Shown: positions 46,152 to 56,197 of the stretch, piece by piece | Layout of the letters: each line of letters opens with the position of its first letter | Position numbering within the stretch: position 1 is the first letter of the stretch | Assembly: GCA_963205455.1 (NCBI GenBank) | Contig: CAUJJL010000023.1 | Coordinates: 1-64,000, forward strand | Direction of reading: 5' to 3' | DNA from: Verrucomicrobiota bacterium | GTDB lineage: Bacteria; Verrucomicrobiota; Verrucomicrobiia; Opitutales; Opitutaceae | DNA length: 64,000 nt | Position numbers and translations under genes: made by a program | The notes under the pieces: generated by a model | Told to the model about the DNA's origin: nothing | What the model saw: the letters and a program-made list of their open reading frames with translations, nothing else | Databases searched by the model: none

Positions 46152-47471
46152 ATGATACCGTCCCCTTCCCGCTACGACCCTGTTTCCGCTCGTCTGTTTT
46201 CAGCATGCCTCCAATTGGTTCTTGTAGCGTTGGTCGGAGCACCGGCCCAAGCCAAGGCCGTATCAGAAATTCCTGCACGCCAGCAAACCAAACCCATGGT
46301 CGGGGATATCGGCAAACCGTTACCCTCGTGGGAGGAAGGCATGCTCGACATCCATCATATCAATACGGGGCGTGGCGACTCGGTCTTCTTTATTCTGCCA
46401 GATGGCACAACCATGCTGGTGGACGCAAGCGACGGCCAGGCCAACCCTCTTCCCGCGCCTTTCGGAATGCCCACGAAACCCAACAACTCGCGCCAAGCGG
46501 GCGAGTGGATCGCTCGCTACATTCTGCGCGCACTCCAGCACTTTCCTGAAAAGAAAATCGACTATGCGATCCTCTCTCATTTTCACGGGGATCACATCGG
46601 CAAGGTAACCGCGGATAGCAAACGCGCGGCCCAGGGTGATTACGCGCTGACCGGCATCAGCGAAATCCCGGAATATGTCCCGATTGGCATGATCATCGAC
46701 CGAAACTGGCCGGACTACAACTACCCCGCCCCGATTGAACTCGACAACTACCGCCAGTTCCTCAACTGGCAGATCGCGCACCGTGGGCTTGTCGTTGAGC
46801 AATTCAAACCCGGCCACAACGATCAGGTCGCGTTACTCCGCAATCCCGCAGCCTATGCGAATTTTGAGATCCGAAATCTCATTGCCAACGGCCGCGTGTG
46901 GACTGGAAAAGGTACCGACACCCGAGAGCTCGCAGATCTGAAGCACGGTCAACGCTTGGACGAAAACCAATGCAGCATTGCGTTTCGCCTCACCTACGGA
47001 AAATTCGACTATTTCAGCGGTGGGGACCTGGACGCCAAGAGCCGCGTGCTGATGCCCAGTTCGCGAACCTGGCAGGATGTGGAACCTGCCGCTGCAATGG
47101 CCTCCGGGCCGGTCGATGCACTGAAAGCCAATCACCATGGCAGCTGGGATGCCAATTGCGCCGAATTCCTCAGCCTTCTTCAACCTCGGGTGATCGTTGT
47201 GACTAGCCGAGCCGACGGCCATCCCGCCACGAACACTTTCCAACGAATGATTTCCAAGAGTCTGTGGCCGGGACCGCGCGACATTTTCATCACCAATGTC
47301 ACACCCTCCACCCATGCGACAACTTACAACCTGGACAAAGCCAAGTGCACGCAGGGCCACGTCGTCATCCGGGTCGACGTCGGCGGCGCCACCTATCGGG
47401 TTTATGCGCTCGATGACAACGATGAGGAAAATCGTGTCATCGGTGTCTTCGGTCCGTACGCTGCGAAATAA
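46152..47471 (+). CDS. Exported metallo-beta-lactamase-fold hydrolase
   Basis: This 439-residue protein has an N-terminal signal peptide (ARLFSACLQLVLVALVGAPAQAKA), which decides the ATG at 46152 over an upstream in-frame ATG at 46002. The MBL motif SHFHGDHIGKV (HxHxDH) is at about residue 153, and later ligands are plausible in FDYFSGGDLD and ALKANHHGSWDAN. The HHGS stretch is reminiscent of the ComEC/Rec2-type MBL proteins. A nucleic-acid or phosphoester substrate is possible. It sits alone between a two-component system and the carbohydrate locus. Confidence 0.82.
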   Translation: MIPSPSRYDPVSARLFSACLQLVLVALVGAPAQAKAVSEIPARQQTKPMVGDIGKPLPSWEEGMLDIHHINTGRGDSVFFILPDGTTMLVDASDGQANPLPAPFGMPTKPNNSRQAGEWIARYILRALQHFPEKKIDYAILSHFHGDHIGKVTADSKRAAQGDYALTGISEIPEYVPIGMIIDRNWPDYNYPAPIELDNYRQFLNWQIAHRGLVVEQFKPGHNDQVALLRNPAAYANFEIRNLIANGRVWTGKGTDTRELADLKHGQRLDENQCSIAFRLTYGKFDYFSGGDLDAKSRVLMPSSRTWQDVEPAAAMASGPVDALKANHHGSWDANCAEFLSLLQPRVIVVTSRADGHPATNTFQRMISKSLWPGPRDIFITNVTPSTHATTYNLDKAKCTQGHVVIRVDVGGATYRVYALDDNDEENRVIGVFGPYAAK

Positions 47472-47642
47472 TCCGGTGCCGAGACCTGCGCAGTTCGCGA
47501 TACGCTTGGTCCCTTTTTGGAACCGACGTGATAGAGGTGACCGCACACAAGGCGAATTCATTGTGCCCGAAAGTCGCCATTCGCACCGCGCAAAAGAGAC
47601 CAGCAAACCCTACAAAATTTCCACCGCCTTTCCAATCCTTCC

Positions 47643-48569
47643 ATGAATCATATTATCGCCGCACCGATTGGATTGAGTAAGTATAAGCCGCTTCCTCACA
47701 TCATGTGTTATGATGATTTTGACCATGGATTGAACGGCTGGATGGATCTGCGCTGCAATCTCGTCGAACCTGGCTTCACACCGCGCAAGTCAATCTATAA
47801 GCAAATGCGCAGCGCCCCAGTCTGTCTCAGCGCCGCCGCCTTTGGCTGGGCTGGCACCCATGGTTCGATGGACGGACTCTATTCCCTCAAACTCAGCACC
47901 CGGCCTGTTTCCGATCGCTATGAGAACATGCCCGCTCCTGGTGCGAGTTCCATGGCCATCAAGCGTCTCACCTTCCAGCGTCCGCTAGACCTCGTCCAAT
48001 ATGAAACATGGTTCTCCTATACCGTGGAGCAGGACCGCTTCGGCCATGGGGAAAAGGACTTCCGTGCTTTCTGCTTCTGTATGGATATCCAGGACGGCAC
48101 CTATCGCTACGTCCCCGGCATCCGATACGTCAATTCCGTCAACGGAAGGCTCACGAAACGCTGGCAATATTCCCACTCCATCGCCAAGAGCGATGAGGAA
48201 TGGGGCTACGATTCGAAGGGAGAGTGGTTCGCGAACGGCATCGATCCACAGTGGTTCGGCAAGCGGCGTCCCGATGGCAGCACCGACAGCTTCCAGTGGC
48301 TGGGCGAAGACAATCACGAGCTCTGTTACAACGAAACTGACGACAAGATCAACTGGATCTATTTCCGCATGACCTTCGATCTGGCCAAGCGCGAATACGT
48401 GGAAATGGAGTGCCAGGGCAAGGTGTTCGATATGCGCGGACTGGCACCCACCCTCGCTCGCCGCTACGACAACATAGACATGCTCATCAACCCATTTGTG
48501 AACATTGAGAACGATACGAACCGCCGCATCTACCTCTATATGGATTCGTTCTGCCTTTCGTTCCTATAA
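47643..48569 (+). CDS. Unnamed beta-rich protein (DUF6772-like) of the carbohydrate locus
   Basis: This 308-residue cytoplasmic-looking protein (no signal peptide) is rich in aromatic residues and strand-like sequence (MCYDDFDHGLNGWMDLRCNLVEPGF, ETWFSYTVEQDRFGHGEKDFRAFCFCMDI, KINWIYFRMTFDLAKREYVEMECQG). The WMDL, FRAF and YLYMDSF stretches suggest a jelly-roll or lectin-like fold. I believe it matches a domain family numbered DUF6772, from memory only. It is the first of three co-directional genes (spacing 14 and 12 bases) ending in a mannitol dehydrogenase family protein. Confidence 0.65.
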   Translation: MNHIIAAPIGLSKYKPLPHIMCYDDFDHGLNGWMDLRCNLVEPGFTPRKSIYKQMRSAPVCLSAAAFGWAGTHGSMDGLYSLKLSTRPVSDRYENMPAPGASSMAIKRLTFQRPLDLVQYETWFSYTVEQDRFGHGEKDFRAFCFCMDIQDGTYRYVPGIRYVNSVNGRLTKRWQYSHSIAKSDEEWGYDSKGEWFANGIDPQWFGKRRPDGSTDSFQWLGEDNHELCYNETDDKINWIYFRMTFDLAKREYVEMECQGKVFDMRGLAPTLARRYDNIDMLINPFVNIENDTNRRIYLYMDSFCLSFL

Positions 48570-48583
48570 TCCATTCCCAAGCC

Positions 48584-48919
48584 ATGCGCCAGTTTCAGAA
48601 TAACGTCCTCGACTATAAATGGGAGGTTTCCGGCGATTACACCTCTGCTCATATGGAAACGGCGTGGGCAACGGAAGCCATGTTCTTCGTCCGCGTAGAA
48701 CAAGCCCACGGCAAGGATTTCCGCTTCAATGCCCGCGCCCAGATCTCCGTGAATGGCATAGATTGGATTGATGAAGGCACCGCCTTCGAACCAATCAAGG
48801 GCGATGGCCAATATGTCATCCGTCTCAAACACTTCGGCGGCTGGTTGCGAATCACCGGCGGCCTGAGCGGCGAGAACCCCACTGCAATCATTACAACAAA
48901 CCTCGTGCTGAAAGAATGA
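48584..48919 (+). CDS. Small beta-sandwich-like protein of the carbohydrate locus
   Basis: This 111-residue protein (MRQFQNNVLDYKWEVSGDYTSA, EAMFFVRVEQAHG, INGIDWIDEG-like and HFGGWLRITGGLSG) is mostly strand-forming. I recognise no named family. It lies 14 bases after the DUF6772-like gene and 12 bases before the dehydrogenase gene, so it shares their operon. The pattern FNARAQISVNGIDWIDEGTAFE recalls coagulation-factor-type or phage-tail-type small domains. Confidence 0.6.
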   Translation: MRQFQNNVLDYKWEVSGDYTSAHMETAWATEAMFFVRVEQAHGKDFRFNARAQISVNGIDWIDEGTAFEPIKGDGQYVIRLKHFGGWLRITGGLSGENPTAIITTNLVLKE

Positions 48920-48931
48920 TCAGGAGCACCC

Positions 48932-50434
48932 ATGAGCCAGATTCTGACCAATTCCACTCTATCGCAGCTTCCTATTGGAGTGCGGCGACCGAGTTACGAT
49001 CGCGGACACCTGAGACCTGGCATCGTACACATTGGCGTGGGCGGTTTCTTCCGCGCTCACCAGGCTGTCTACGCTGACGACCTGCTCGAGAACAATGGCG
49101 ATCCAAAGTGGTCCTATTGCGGCGTCGGCCTCCTGCCTGGTGACATCCGAATGCGGGACGCGCTCCGGAGCCAGGACTGCCTCTATACCGTGGTCGAGCG
49201 TGACGGCTCTTCCAGCCGCCCACGCGTTGTTGGTTCGCTGATCGACTACCTTTTTGGCCCGGATGATCCCGGCAAGGTCATCGCAAAGCTGGCTTCCCCC
49301 GAGACCAGGATCATCTCTCTCACAATCACCGAGGGCGGCTACCACATCAACCAAAAGACAGGTAAATTCGATCTCGATCACCCGGACGTTCAATTCGATC
49401 TCGCAAATCCGACCGCACCCCGTGGCATTTTCGGCTTCCTTGCCGCATCGCTGCATCAGCGGATGCTCGGCCATGGCAATCCTGTGACGTTGATGTCCTG
49501 CGACAATATTCAGGGCAACGGAGACCTGCTAAAACGTCACCTGCTCGCCTTCGCGGAGCGGAGAGACCCCCGGCTGGGCGCGTGGATCGCAGCTCACTGC
49601 TCCTTCCCCAACAGCATGGTTGACCGGATAACTCCCGGAACAACGGACGGAGATCGCACAATGGTCCGGGACGAGATTGGTATCGACGACAAGTGGCCGG
49701 TGATGACCGAGACATTTAACCAATGGGTGCTGGAAGATCACTTTGTGGCCGGTCGCCCGCTGTGGGAGAAATGTGGAATCCAATTCACAGAGGACGTGGC
49801 CGCCTATGAAAAAATCAAGCTGCGCATCCTGAACGGGAGCCACCAGGCTGTTTGCTATATCGGGCTCCTGCTCGGACATACCTATGTGCACGAGGCCACG
49901 ACGGACCCGGACATTCACAAACTTGTCAAATTGATGCTGCAGCTGGAAGTGACTCCTTCACTCTCGCCGATGCCCGGCATGGAGCTTGGAGCTTATCAAA
50001 CGAAAGTGTTGGCACGATTCTCAAACGCTGCCATCCGCGACCCTCTTACTCGCATCAGCATCTACGGTGCCTCCGGGATTCCGCAGTTCCTGATTCCCTC
50101 GATCGAGGACCAACTGAAGCGCGGACAAGTGAAATGGCTCGGATTCGTGATTGCGTCGTGGTTCCGCTGTCTCGCCGGCCATGACGACCAGGGGCGTGAA
50201 ATTCGATTGCTAGATCCGATGTTCCCTACGTTGCGGGAAATCGCTCTGCGAGCACGACAAGACCCAGATGCCGTGTTCTCTGGACATGATCTCTTTGGTC
50301 CGCAATTGCCGCAGTCTGAGATTTTCCGCCTGTCGGTGCGCGAGGCCTTGCGGAGCTTCTGGCAGGTAGGGGCCAAAGAGACGTTGCACCGCTACCTGAT
50401 GTCAGCCAATGTCGCCGGTGAAAATGCGCTGTAG
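48932..50434 (+). CDS. Mannitol dehydrogenase family oxidoreductase (mannitol/fructuronate type)
   Basis: This 500-residue NAD-linked enzyme of the long-chain polyol dehydrogenase family reduces or oxidises mannitol, fructose, mannonate or fructuronate. Its N-terminal binding loop is HIGVGGFFRAHQAVYADDLL, and the catalytic Lys-Asn-His set sits in KLRILNGSH (KxxxxNxxH). A ribosome site AGGAG lies 7 bases before the ATG. In the context of a transporter and lyase locus, fructuronate-to-mannonate chemistry (UxuB-like) is a plausible role, but mannitol cannot be excluded. It is convergent with the regulator gene, 20 bases away. Confidence 0.85.
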   Translation: MSQILTNSTLSQLPIGVRRPSYDRGHLRPGIVHIGVGGFFRAHQAVYADDLLENNGDPKWSYCGVGLLPGDIRMRDALRSQDCLYTVVERDGSSSRPRVVGSLIDYLFGPDDPGKVIAKLASPETRIISLTITEGGYHINQKTGKFDLDHPDVQFDLANPTAPRGIFGFLAASLHQRMLGHGNPVTLMSCDNIQGNGDLLKRHLLAFAERRDPRLGAWIAAHCSFPNSMVDRITPGTTDGDRTMVRDEIGIDDKWPVMTETFNQWVLEDHFVAGRPLWEKCGIQFTEDVAAYEKIKLRILNGSHQAVCYIGLLLGHTYVHEATTDPDIHKLVKLMLQLEVTPSLSPMPGMELGAYQTKVLARFSNAAIRDPLTRISIYGASGIPQFLIPSIEDQLKRGQVKWLGFVIASWFRCLAGHDDQGREIRLLDPMFPTLREIALRARQDPDAVFSGHDLFGPQLPQSEIFRLSVREALRSFWQVGAKETLHRYLMSANVAGENAL

Positions 50435-50454
50435 ATCCGAGCGCAATCACACGT

Positions 50455-51576
50455 TTATTTGGACTCCATAACGGACCCGCTGTCCTTCGCTGCAGCCACC
50501 GTGGCGCCGCTAATGAAATCGGGAACTAGCCAGAAATGGCGCTTGGGCAGGTGCTCGCCTTGGATCGTCCGTATCAACGCGGACAGGACTGCTTTGGCCC
50601 TCGTCTGCGGGGCGCATGTGTAGCGTGCAGGTTCAGGTTCGAGGAACTGGAAAAAATGTTCATCATTCCGGCTGATCAGGGAAATATCCCCCGGAATTTT
50701 CACTCCCATCCGAGTTAGGATGCTGAATAGGGCCAGATATTGATGGGCATTGGTGACAAGCACGGCGGATGCCGAATCCGGTCCTGCTCTGACCAGCCGC
50801 TCGGCCAGGTTACGAATGCGCTGCAACCCCACAGGGCAACGCCAGGTCTTGGTAGTCACTTCAGCCTTTCCAAGCAAACGCGCCCCTTCCAGAAATCCAT
50901 TCTCACTCTTTTTTTCGTTAGGGAGATCGATATCCTCGACGACCAACGCCAGGCGTCGATGACCTTTCTGAATGAACAGATTCGCGGCATGTCTGCAGGC
51001 AGCAAACATGTCCACGTCCACATCCGGCAAATCGATCTTTTCATGCGCCGTGCCCGCAATCACGACAGGGATTTTTTGAGCCTTAAACCATCCCTGATTG
51101 ATCGGATTGGAATAAATGAGGATCCAGCCGTCTGCAGGATGCTTGGAGGTTAGTTCAACAAGGGCGGAAGATGGCCGGTTGGAGTAATAGCGATGTCCCA
51201 CATGTACCTCGAGCTGGAAGCCTCTTGTATAAAGAAGTGTTCGTAACTCGTCGATGAACACCATGGTGCTCGGTTTCATATGAGCGAACGATTCCGGCAT
51301 CATCAAGCCCACCACTTTGCGGCGGGCAGATCTGCCCGCCCTGGGTCGGCTCGCTCGCGTAATCTGTGAGCCCAAACCTGGCATGGTGAGAAGCACCTTC
51401 TCTGACCTAAGGATTTCAATGGCGCTGCGCAGGGTACGACGGCTGACCTGCAAACTTCGCGCGAGGTAGCGTTCAGGAGGAAGCTGGTCGGTCCAAACAC
51501 CACGCTCGATATTCGATGCGATCGCATTGGCTACCTGCTGCGTGAGAGTGGAAAATTGGTCTGGAGCGCTGAGCAT
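50455..51576 (-). CDS. GntR/LacI-type hybrid transcriptional regulator
   Basis: This 373-residue protein starts at 51576 (MLSAPDQFSTL); the longer frame upstream is non-conserved. A GntR-type winged helix (IASNIERGVWTDQLPPERYLARSLQVSRRTLRSAIEILRSEKVL) is followed by a LacI-type sugar-sensing domain (RKVVGLMMPESF, HRRLALVVEDIDLPNEKKSENGFLEG, ALFSILTRMGVKIPGDISLISRND). It is divergent from a TonB-dependent receptor gene with 322 bases between starts, a classic place for an autoregulated sugar-responsive repressor. The ligand is unknown. Confidence 0.87.
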   Translation of the reverse strand: MLSAPDQFSTLTQQVANAIASNIERGVWTDQLPPERYLARSLQVSRRTLRSAIEILRSEKVLLTMPGLGSQITRASRPRAGRSARRKVVGLMMPESFAHMKPSTMVFIDELRTLLYTRGFQLEVHVGHRYYSNRPSSALVELTSKHPADGWILIYSNPINQGWFKAQKIPVVIAGTAHEKIDLPDVDVDMFAACRHAANLFIQKGHRRLALVVEDIDLPNEKKSENGFLEGARLLGKAEVTTKTWRCPVGLQRIRNLAERLVRAGPDSASAVLVTNAHQYLALFSILTRMGVKIPGDISLISRNDEHFFQFLEPEPARYTCAPQTRAKAVLSALIRTIQGEHLPKRHFWLVPDFISGATVAAAKDSGSVMESK

Positions 51577-51898
51577 AAGGGAACGAAAATGCCGGGCGGG
51601 ATATCTCACATGCGCGGCAGCAAGCCAAGGTAAACGTGGCAAGTTTGAGGCGACCATATTGTCACGCGAATGTTGCCTAGGTTGGCACGCCCGATCGCAA
51701 CCGCGGTCCCAGAATGGAACCGCACCAATCTGTTCGAGCACCGGCGCAAAGCACCCAAGGTTCGCGTCACGAAGGCACCACCCGGTCGTCTTCGAATACA
51801 CCTCAACCCCTTTGACCTTGCCAGCAGATTTATAGCAGCGGCACTGCGGACGATGTGCCACGCCAAGTCAGTCCGTTGAACCTTAAAACGCAAATATC
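51577..51898. other. Divergent control region of the regulator and TonB receptor genes
   Basis: These 322 bases should hold the promoters of both flanking genes. I see a CCTAGG-centred sequence (TTGCCTAGGTTGG, about 51673-51685) as a possible operator half-site and an A/T-rich stretch TTTATAGCAGC near 51829. Neither is convincing alone. An open frame on the plus strand (51527-51835) is taken as chance. Confidence 0.35.
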
Positions 51899-54800
51899 AT
51901 GAAGACTAACTGCCACCCGCTACTACGAATCATCGTATGCTTGATCGTCGCCGTCGCTGGGATTTCGGCCCTGCCGGCGCTCGCCGCCAACGGCACCGGC
52001 ACGATCACCGGCCGGATTTTGAATCCCGCGACCGGGGAATATGTGCGCAACGCCAGGATCGTTATCCGTGAAACGGGTCAGGCTGTCACTTCCGGCGATG
52101 GAGGTGAATACCGTCTATTGGCAGTACCGGCCGGTACGGTGACCGTTACGGTGAACTACACGGGCTATCGCACGCCTCCTGCGACATTGGAGATCGTGGC
52201 GGGGGCCACGACGACACAGAACTTTGAGATCTTAAGTTCCGCCGCGGTTGATGATGCAAGCATTGTCAAACTCGATAAACTGGTGGTTTCCAGCGCCCGG
52301 GAGGGGAATGCGAAGGCGATCATGGAGCAGCGGAGCTCCATGAACATCACCAATACGATCGCAACCGATGTCTTTGGCGATTTCCCCGAGGGCAACGTCG
52401 GCGAGTTCCTGCGCTATGTGCCTGGTGTGCAACTCGACACTACTTTTGGCGAGCCCCGCTTTGCCATGCTGCGTGGCCTTGGCGCGGAATACAACACGAT
52501 CACCGTAGACGGCTTGCCGTTGGCCGCCGCCGACGCCAACAACGGCGCCAACGGCCGCGCCTTCACCTTTGAGATGGCCTCACTGGGTAGCATGGATTCG
52601 ATCGAAGTCTCCAAGACCATTAGCGCCGACGTGGACGCCAACGCTCCCGCCGGCACGATCAATATGCGCATGAAACGGGCCTTTGACCGCGCGGGCCGCC
52701 GTATCGCCCTCACTGGCAACGTTGCCTTGCATGACTCGGCGCTCACATTGGGCCGGACCAATGGCCCGTACGACACCGGTGAGACCCGCAAACTTCGTCC
52801 GGGTGGAAAACTCGAATATTCCGACACCTTCTTCAACCAGCGCCTGGGCATCGTGCTGGACCTCAGCCGCTCCGACCTATACGGGGATGCCTCTCGGACG
52901 ACGCTCAGCTACAACTACTCCCCCACGACGGCCGACCAGCGCGATGCGGTCATGAACACGATCGCCTTCCTGTCAGCGCCGCGTTTCTACGAACGCAATA
53001 CGGTCTCGCTGACTGCCGACTTCCGCGCGACATCCGATTTGGCCCTTGGAGTCAGATTCATCTACTTCGACAGCGATCTTTGGACTCCGCAGCGCACCGT
53101 CACCATGACCGCCGGCACGCGCACCGCGGTAGGCGGCGACGGGCTCACGGAACTAACCTCCGCCACCAACGCCAGTATTTCGGATTCAGGTATCAGCTAT
53201 GTTCAAAAGTACGGCAAGTCCCTGATGATCTCACCCTCCTTTGACTGGAAGCTGGGCAACCTGACCGTGGAAGGGCGTTTTGCAACGACCGATGCGAAGT
53301 CCTGGTATGCTTCTGAGGACCGGGGAGTGATGAGAAACCCTGGCGCCTTGGCCGTTTCCGGCGCCCGGTTCACCGCCACCCGCACCTCGGTGATGTCCCC
53401 CGACTGGAAGATCACCCAAATATCAGGCAACGATATCTCTAGTGCATCCTCTTTCCCTTCAGGCACCACCATGAGCACCGTGGACGGACGTTCGTCCACG
53501 CAAAAATTCTACATCGCCAAGCTCGACGCCACGCTACCCACGAACTTGGGTATTCCCATCATCTGGAAGGCCGGTGGCAAATACAGCTATGAGGGACGAG
53601 GTTATGATAATATCATTAGCTTGTACCAATATCGATACGCCGGCAGTGGCTCCTACTGGACGGACAAGGTCTCGGAATTCATTTTCAACGACGGCGGCAA
53701 TGGAGGCAAGATCACCTCGATTTCCGGCGGTCGGATCTTCATGCCGGACCTGTCCGCCGCCTACCGGGACTTCCAGACGAACCCTGGTAACTATCAACAG
53801 GTGCTCACTGCGTCAGGCGCATATGACGCTTGGGTGGCGAATCATTCTCGCTATGGCGAGGAGATAGGCGCGGCATACCTGATGGGCACTGCACAGTTGA
53901 CTCCGAAGGCCACGCTGCGCGCCGGTCTGCGCTACGAAAGGACGACCAACATTGCCACGGAACCCAACAGCTATACGACTAAAGAGGTTCAGGCCGCTGG
54001 TTACCCGGTCCTCGCGAGCGGGGAGAGGGCTTCGACCGTGGAGGGCGTTTATTATCAGTTCATGTCTCGCCCGTGGAAGGAGCGTCGTTCTTCGTTTGAC
54101 AATTTGTTTCCCAGCGCGTCGCTCAAATACGAGCTGCCTTGGGACATCGACGCATCGCTAGGCTTCAGCACGACCATACGCCGAGCGCCCTACTCGGTCT
54201 TATCCGGCGTCTATCGGGTCAATGACACCAACCAGACTGTGACTGTCACAAATGCCAATCTCCAGCCCGAGTCAGCAAAGAACTACGCGTTCCGCTTAGC
54301 CCGTTACTCCAAATCCCTAGGCATGCTTTCAGTGAGCTTCTTCGAAAACCAAATCGAGGACAAATTCCTCACCACCAACGTCACTTCACAAGAATTCGGC
54401 AACACGGATCCGACGCTCGACGGTTATATTTTCAATACGACGGTCAACAGCGCCGAAAGCCTCACGATGCGCGGCTTCGAGCTGGAGTTTAGCCAGAATC
54501 TCGGATTCCTGAATGAAAAGTATCTCAAGAGGTTCAATGTGAGAGGCTCTTACACGCGCAACTATGTGCGGAAGCAGACCATAACTGACTTGGTGCCGGA
54601 GATGATCAACGCCGGCTTCGATTTCACCTATGGGCGAGCCAATGTCTACGTCAATGCAAGCCACTATGCCGACTCCTACAACACGATCGGCGCAGCTACC
54701 CGTGTTGACAAGGCGTTCACCTTCGTTTCCGCTGGCGGCAACTTCCGTCTGACTACGAATCTGCGGCTTAGCTTGAGCGTACGCAACCTGACGGATTCGC

Positions 54801-54904
54801 CGGAATTCTTTCGTGTGGAGAAACGCGGCGACCTGCCTGAAGTCCTGCAACTTTATCACTCGAACGGCACGTCTTACACACTCCAGCTCAAGGCCGACTT
54901 CTGA
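51899..54904 (+). CDS. TonB-dependent outer-membrane receptor
   Basis: This 1001-residue receptor has a signal peptide (IIVCLIVAVAGISALPALAA), an N-terminal carboxypeptidase-regulatory-like domain (GTITGRILNPATGEYVRNARIVIRETGQ to about residue 110), a plug (VGEFLRYVPGVQLDTT, MLRGLGAEYNTITVDGLPL) and a beta-barrel ending in a C-terminal aromatic (LKADF). This architecture resembles SusC-like or general TonB receptors of Verrucomicrobia for large glycans. No SusD-like gene is near. It is divergent from the GntR/LacI regulator and followed closely by an MFS transporter gene (14 bases), so it probably brings oligosaccharides into the periplasm for this locus. Confidence 0.92.
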   Translation: MKTNCHPLLRIIVCLIVAVAGISALPALAANGTGTITGRILNPATGEYVRNARIVIRETGQAVTSGDGGEYRLLAVPAGTVTVTVNYTGYRTPPATLEIVAGATTTQNFEILSSAAVDDASIVKLDKLVVSSAREGNAKAIMEQRSSMNITNTIATDVFGDFPEGNVGEFLRYVPGVQLDTTFGEPRFAMLRGLGAEYNTITVDGLPLAAADANNGANGRAFTFEMASLGSMDSIEVSKTISADVDANAPAGTINMRMKRAFDRAGRRIALTGNVALHDSALTLGRTNGPYDTGETRKLRPGGKLEYSDTFFNQRLGIVLDLSRSDLYGDASRTTLSYNYSPTTADQRDAVMNTIAFLSAPRFYERNTVSLTADFRATSDLALGVRFIYFDSDLWTPQRTVTMTAGTRTAVGGDGLTELTSATNASISDSGISYVQKYGKSLMISPSFDWKLGNLTVEGRFATTDAKSWYASEDRGVMRNPGALAVSGARFTATRTSVMSPDWKITQISGNDISSASSFPSGTTMSTVDGRSSTQKFYIAKLDATLPTNLGIPIIWKAGGKYSYEGRGYDNIISLYQYRYAGSGSYWTDKVSEFIFNDGGNGGKITSISGGRIFMPDLSAAYRDFQTNPGNYQQVLTASGAYDAWVANHSRYGEEIGAAYLMGTAQLTPKATLRAGLRYERTTNIATEPNSYTTKEVQAAGYPVLASGERASTVEGVYYQFMSRPWKERRSSFDNLFPSASLKYELPWDIDASLGFSTTIRRAPYSVLSGVYRVNDTNQTVTVTNANLQPESAKNYAFRLARYSKSLGMLSVSFFENQIEDKFLTTNVTSQEFGNTDPTLDGYIFNTTVNSAESLTMRGFELEFSQNLGFLNEKYLKRFNVRGSYTRNYVRKQTITDLVPEMINAGFDFTYGRANVYVNASHYADSYNTIGAATRVDKAFTFVSAGGNFRLTTNLRLSLSVRNLTDSPEFFRVEKRGDLPEVLQLYHSNGTSYTLQLKADF

Positions 54905-54918
54905 TTGGATGGGTTGGA

Positions 54919-56163
54919 ATGAATTTCCTCACTCCCGACCGTCGGCGCTGGGTCATCCTCGTTCTCGTTTTCCTGGCAGTCGTCGTAAGTTATATCGACC
55001 GGCAGATTGTCTCGGTGTTGAAGCCGACACTCAAAACGGCATTTGAAATCGATGATCGCGGATTTGCCCTTCTGGTGAACGTCTTCGTGCTTTGCTATGC
55101 CGCCTCCTACCCGGTGGCTGGCTGGCTTGTCGATCGCTTCGGGGCGGGGCGCATCATGCTTGTTGGCCTCGTCGGGTGGTCAATCGCCTGCATGAGTGCG
55201 GCCTTTACCAAGACCTTCGGACAGATGGCATTCTGTCGCGGCGCCCTGGGTGTGATCGAACCCTTGGCTTTCCCCGCGCAGTTGCGCGTCGTGACGATCT
55301 GGTTCCCGCCAGCATTGCGAGCTACAGCCAACAGCCTTTGCGTGTCGGGGGGCACGATCGGCGCCGTAGTGGCAGCGCCTTTGGTAGCCTGGCTGACGAT
55401 TCAGTTCAACTGGCATATGGCCTTCATCGTGCCAGGAGTCTTGGGGATGGGGCTGGCCGTGTTTTGGCGGCTGATCTACCGCGATCCACCAGCGAGCCCG
55501 GCGACAACGTCGGAGGTCGCCGCGCCGGGTTTCCGGTGGGCTGGGCTGTGGCGCACACGCAGCCTGTGGGGTATCCTGCTGGTCCGGTTTATCAGCGACC
55601 CGGTCTGGTATTTCTGTCTGTTCTGGCTGCCCGGTTACTTACAGGAGGAATCCGGACTTTCGCTGGCGCAGGTCGGCATGTTCGGATGGATACCTTTTCT
55701 TGCTGCTGACCTCGGCGGCATAGGCAGCTCCATGTTTTCAGATCGACTGGTGAAACGTGGCGTCGACCCGTTGAGATCGCGCAAGCTCACGCTCCTCGGC
55801 TCGGCTTTCATCGCGCCGGTTTGCGCACTGACACCATATCTTCCACATCCCGCCGCCACCCTCGCGATTTTCAGCTTTGTGGCCGCAATGTGCCTGACAT
55901 GGTTGTGGAACCTGGGCGTGGTTGTGGCGGAGGCATTCCCGGCCGCAAACATCGGCAGCGTCTGGGGCATTGCCGGGGGGTGCGGGGCGCTTGGGGCGAT
56001 GTGTTTCAATACCTTTGTCGGTGAAGCCATGGCAACGTTCGGACCCTCCCGCGTGTTTCTCCTGATGGCTTTCCTGCATCCGCTCGCCAGCGTCGTGCTT
56101 TGGACAATGGTAAGAAAGGAGAGCCCGCCGCCTGGCCGATCACCCAATGACCCAATTGGGTGA
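54919..56163 (+). CDS. MFS transporter of the sugar-acid (ACS/ExuT-like) type
   Basis: This 414-residue protein has 12 helices in MFS layout. The N-terminal VSYIDRQIVSVLKPTLKTAFEIDD and the helix 2-3 loop GWLVDRFGAGRIML fit the anion:cation symporter family that carries hexuronates and aldonates (ExuT, GudP). It lies 14 bases after the TonB receptor gene and upstream of a sodium symporter, making uronate or aldonate uptake a plausible role. The substrate is inferred from context only. Confidence 0.88.
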   Translation: MNFLTPDRRRWVILVLVFLAVVVSYIDRQIVSVLKPTLKTAFEIDDRGFALLVNVFVLCYAASYPVAGWLVDRFGAGRIMLVGLVGWSIACMSAAFTKTFGQMAFCRGALGVIEPLAFPAQLRVVTIWFPPALRATANSLCVSGGTIGAVVAAPLVAWLTIQFNWHMAFIVPGVLGMGLAVFWRLIYRDPPASPATTSEVAAPGFRWAGLWRTRSLWGILLVRFISDPVWYFCLFWLPGYLQEESGLSLAQVGMFGWIPFLAADLGGIGSSMFSDRLVKRGVDPLRSRKLTLLGSAFIAPVCALTPYLPHPAATLAIFSFVAAMCLTWLWNLGVVVAEAFPAANIGSVWGIAGGCGALGAMCFNTFVGEAMATFGPSRVFLLMAFLHPLASVVLWTMVRKESPPPGRSPNDPIG

Positions 56164-56197
56164 CGCACCCGTCAGGGACTTTCATCCTGATTCCGGG

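Noticed and set aside
45929..46549. Frame containing MTDFDQFRASIVPTLDPGALPP
   Set aside because: Continues out of frame through the exported hydrolase gene, which has clear MBL motifs and a signal peptide; at most a gene fragment.
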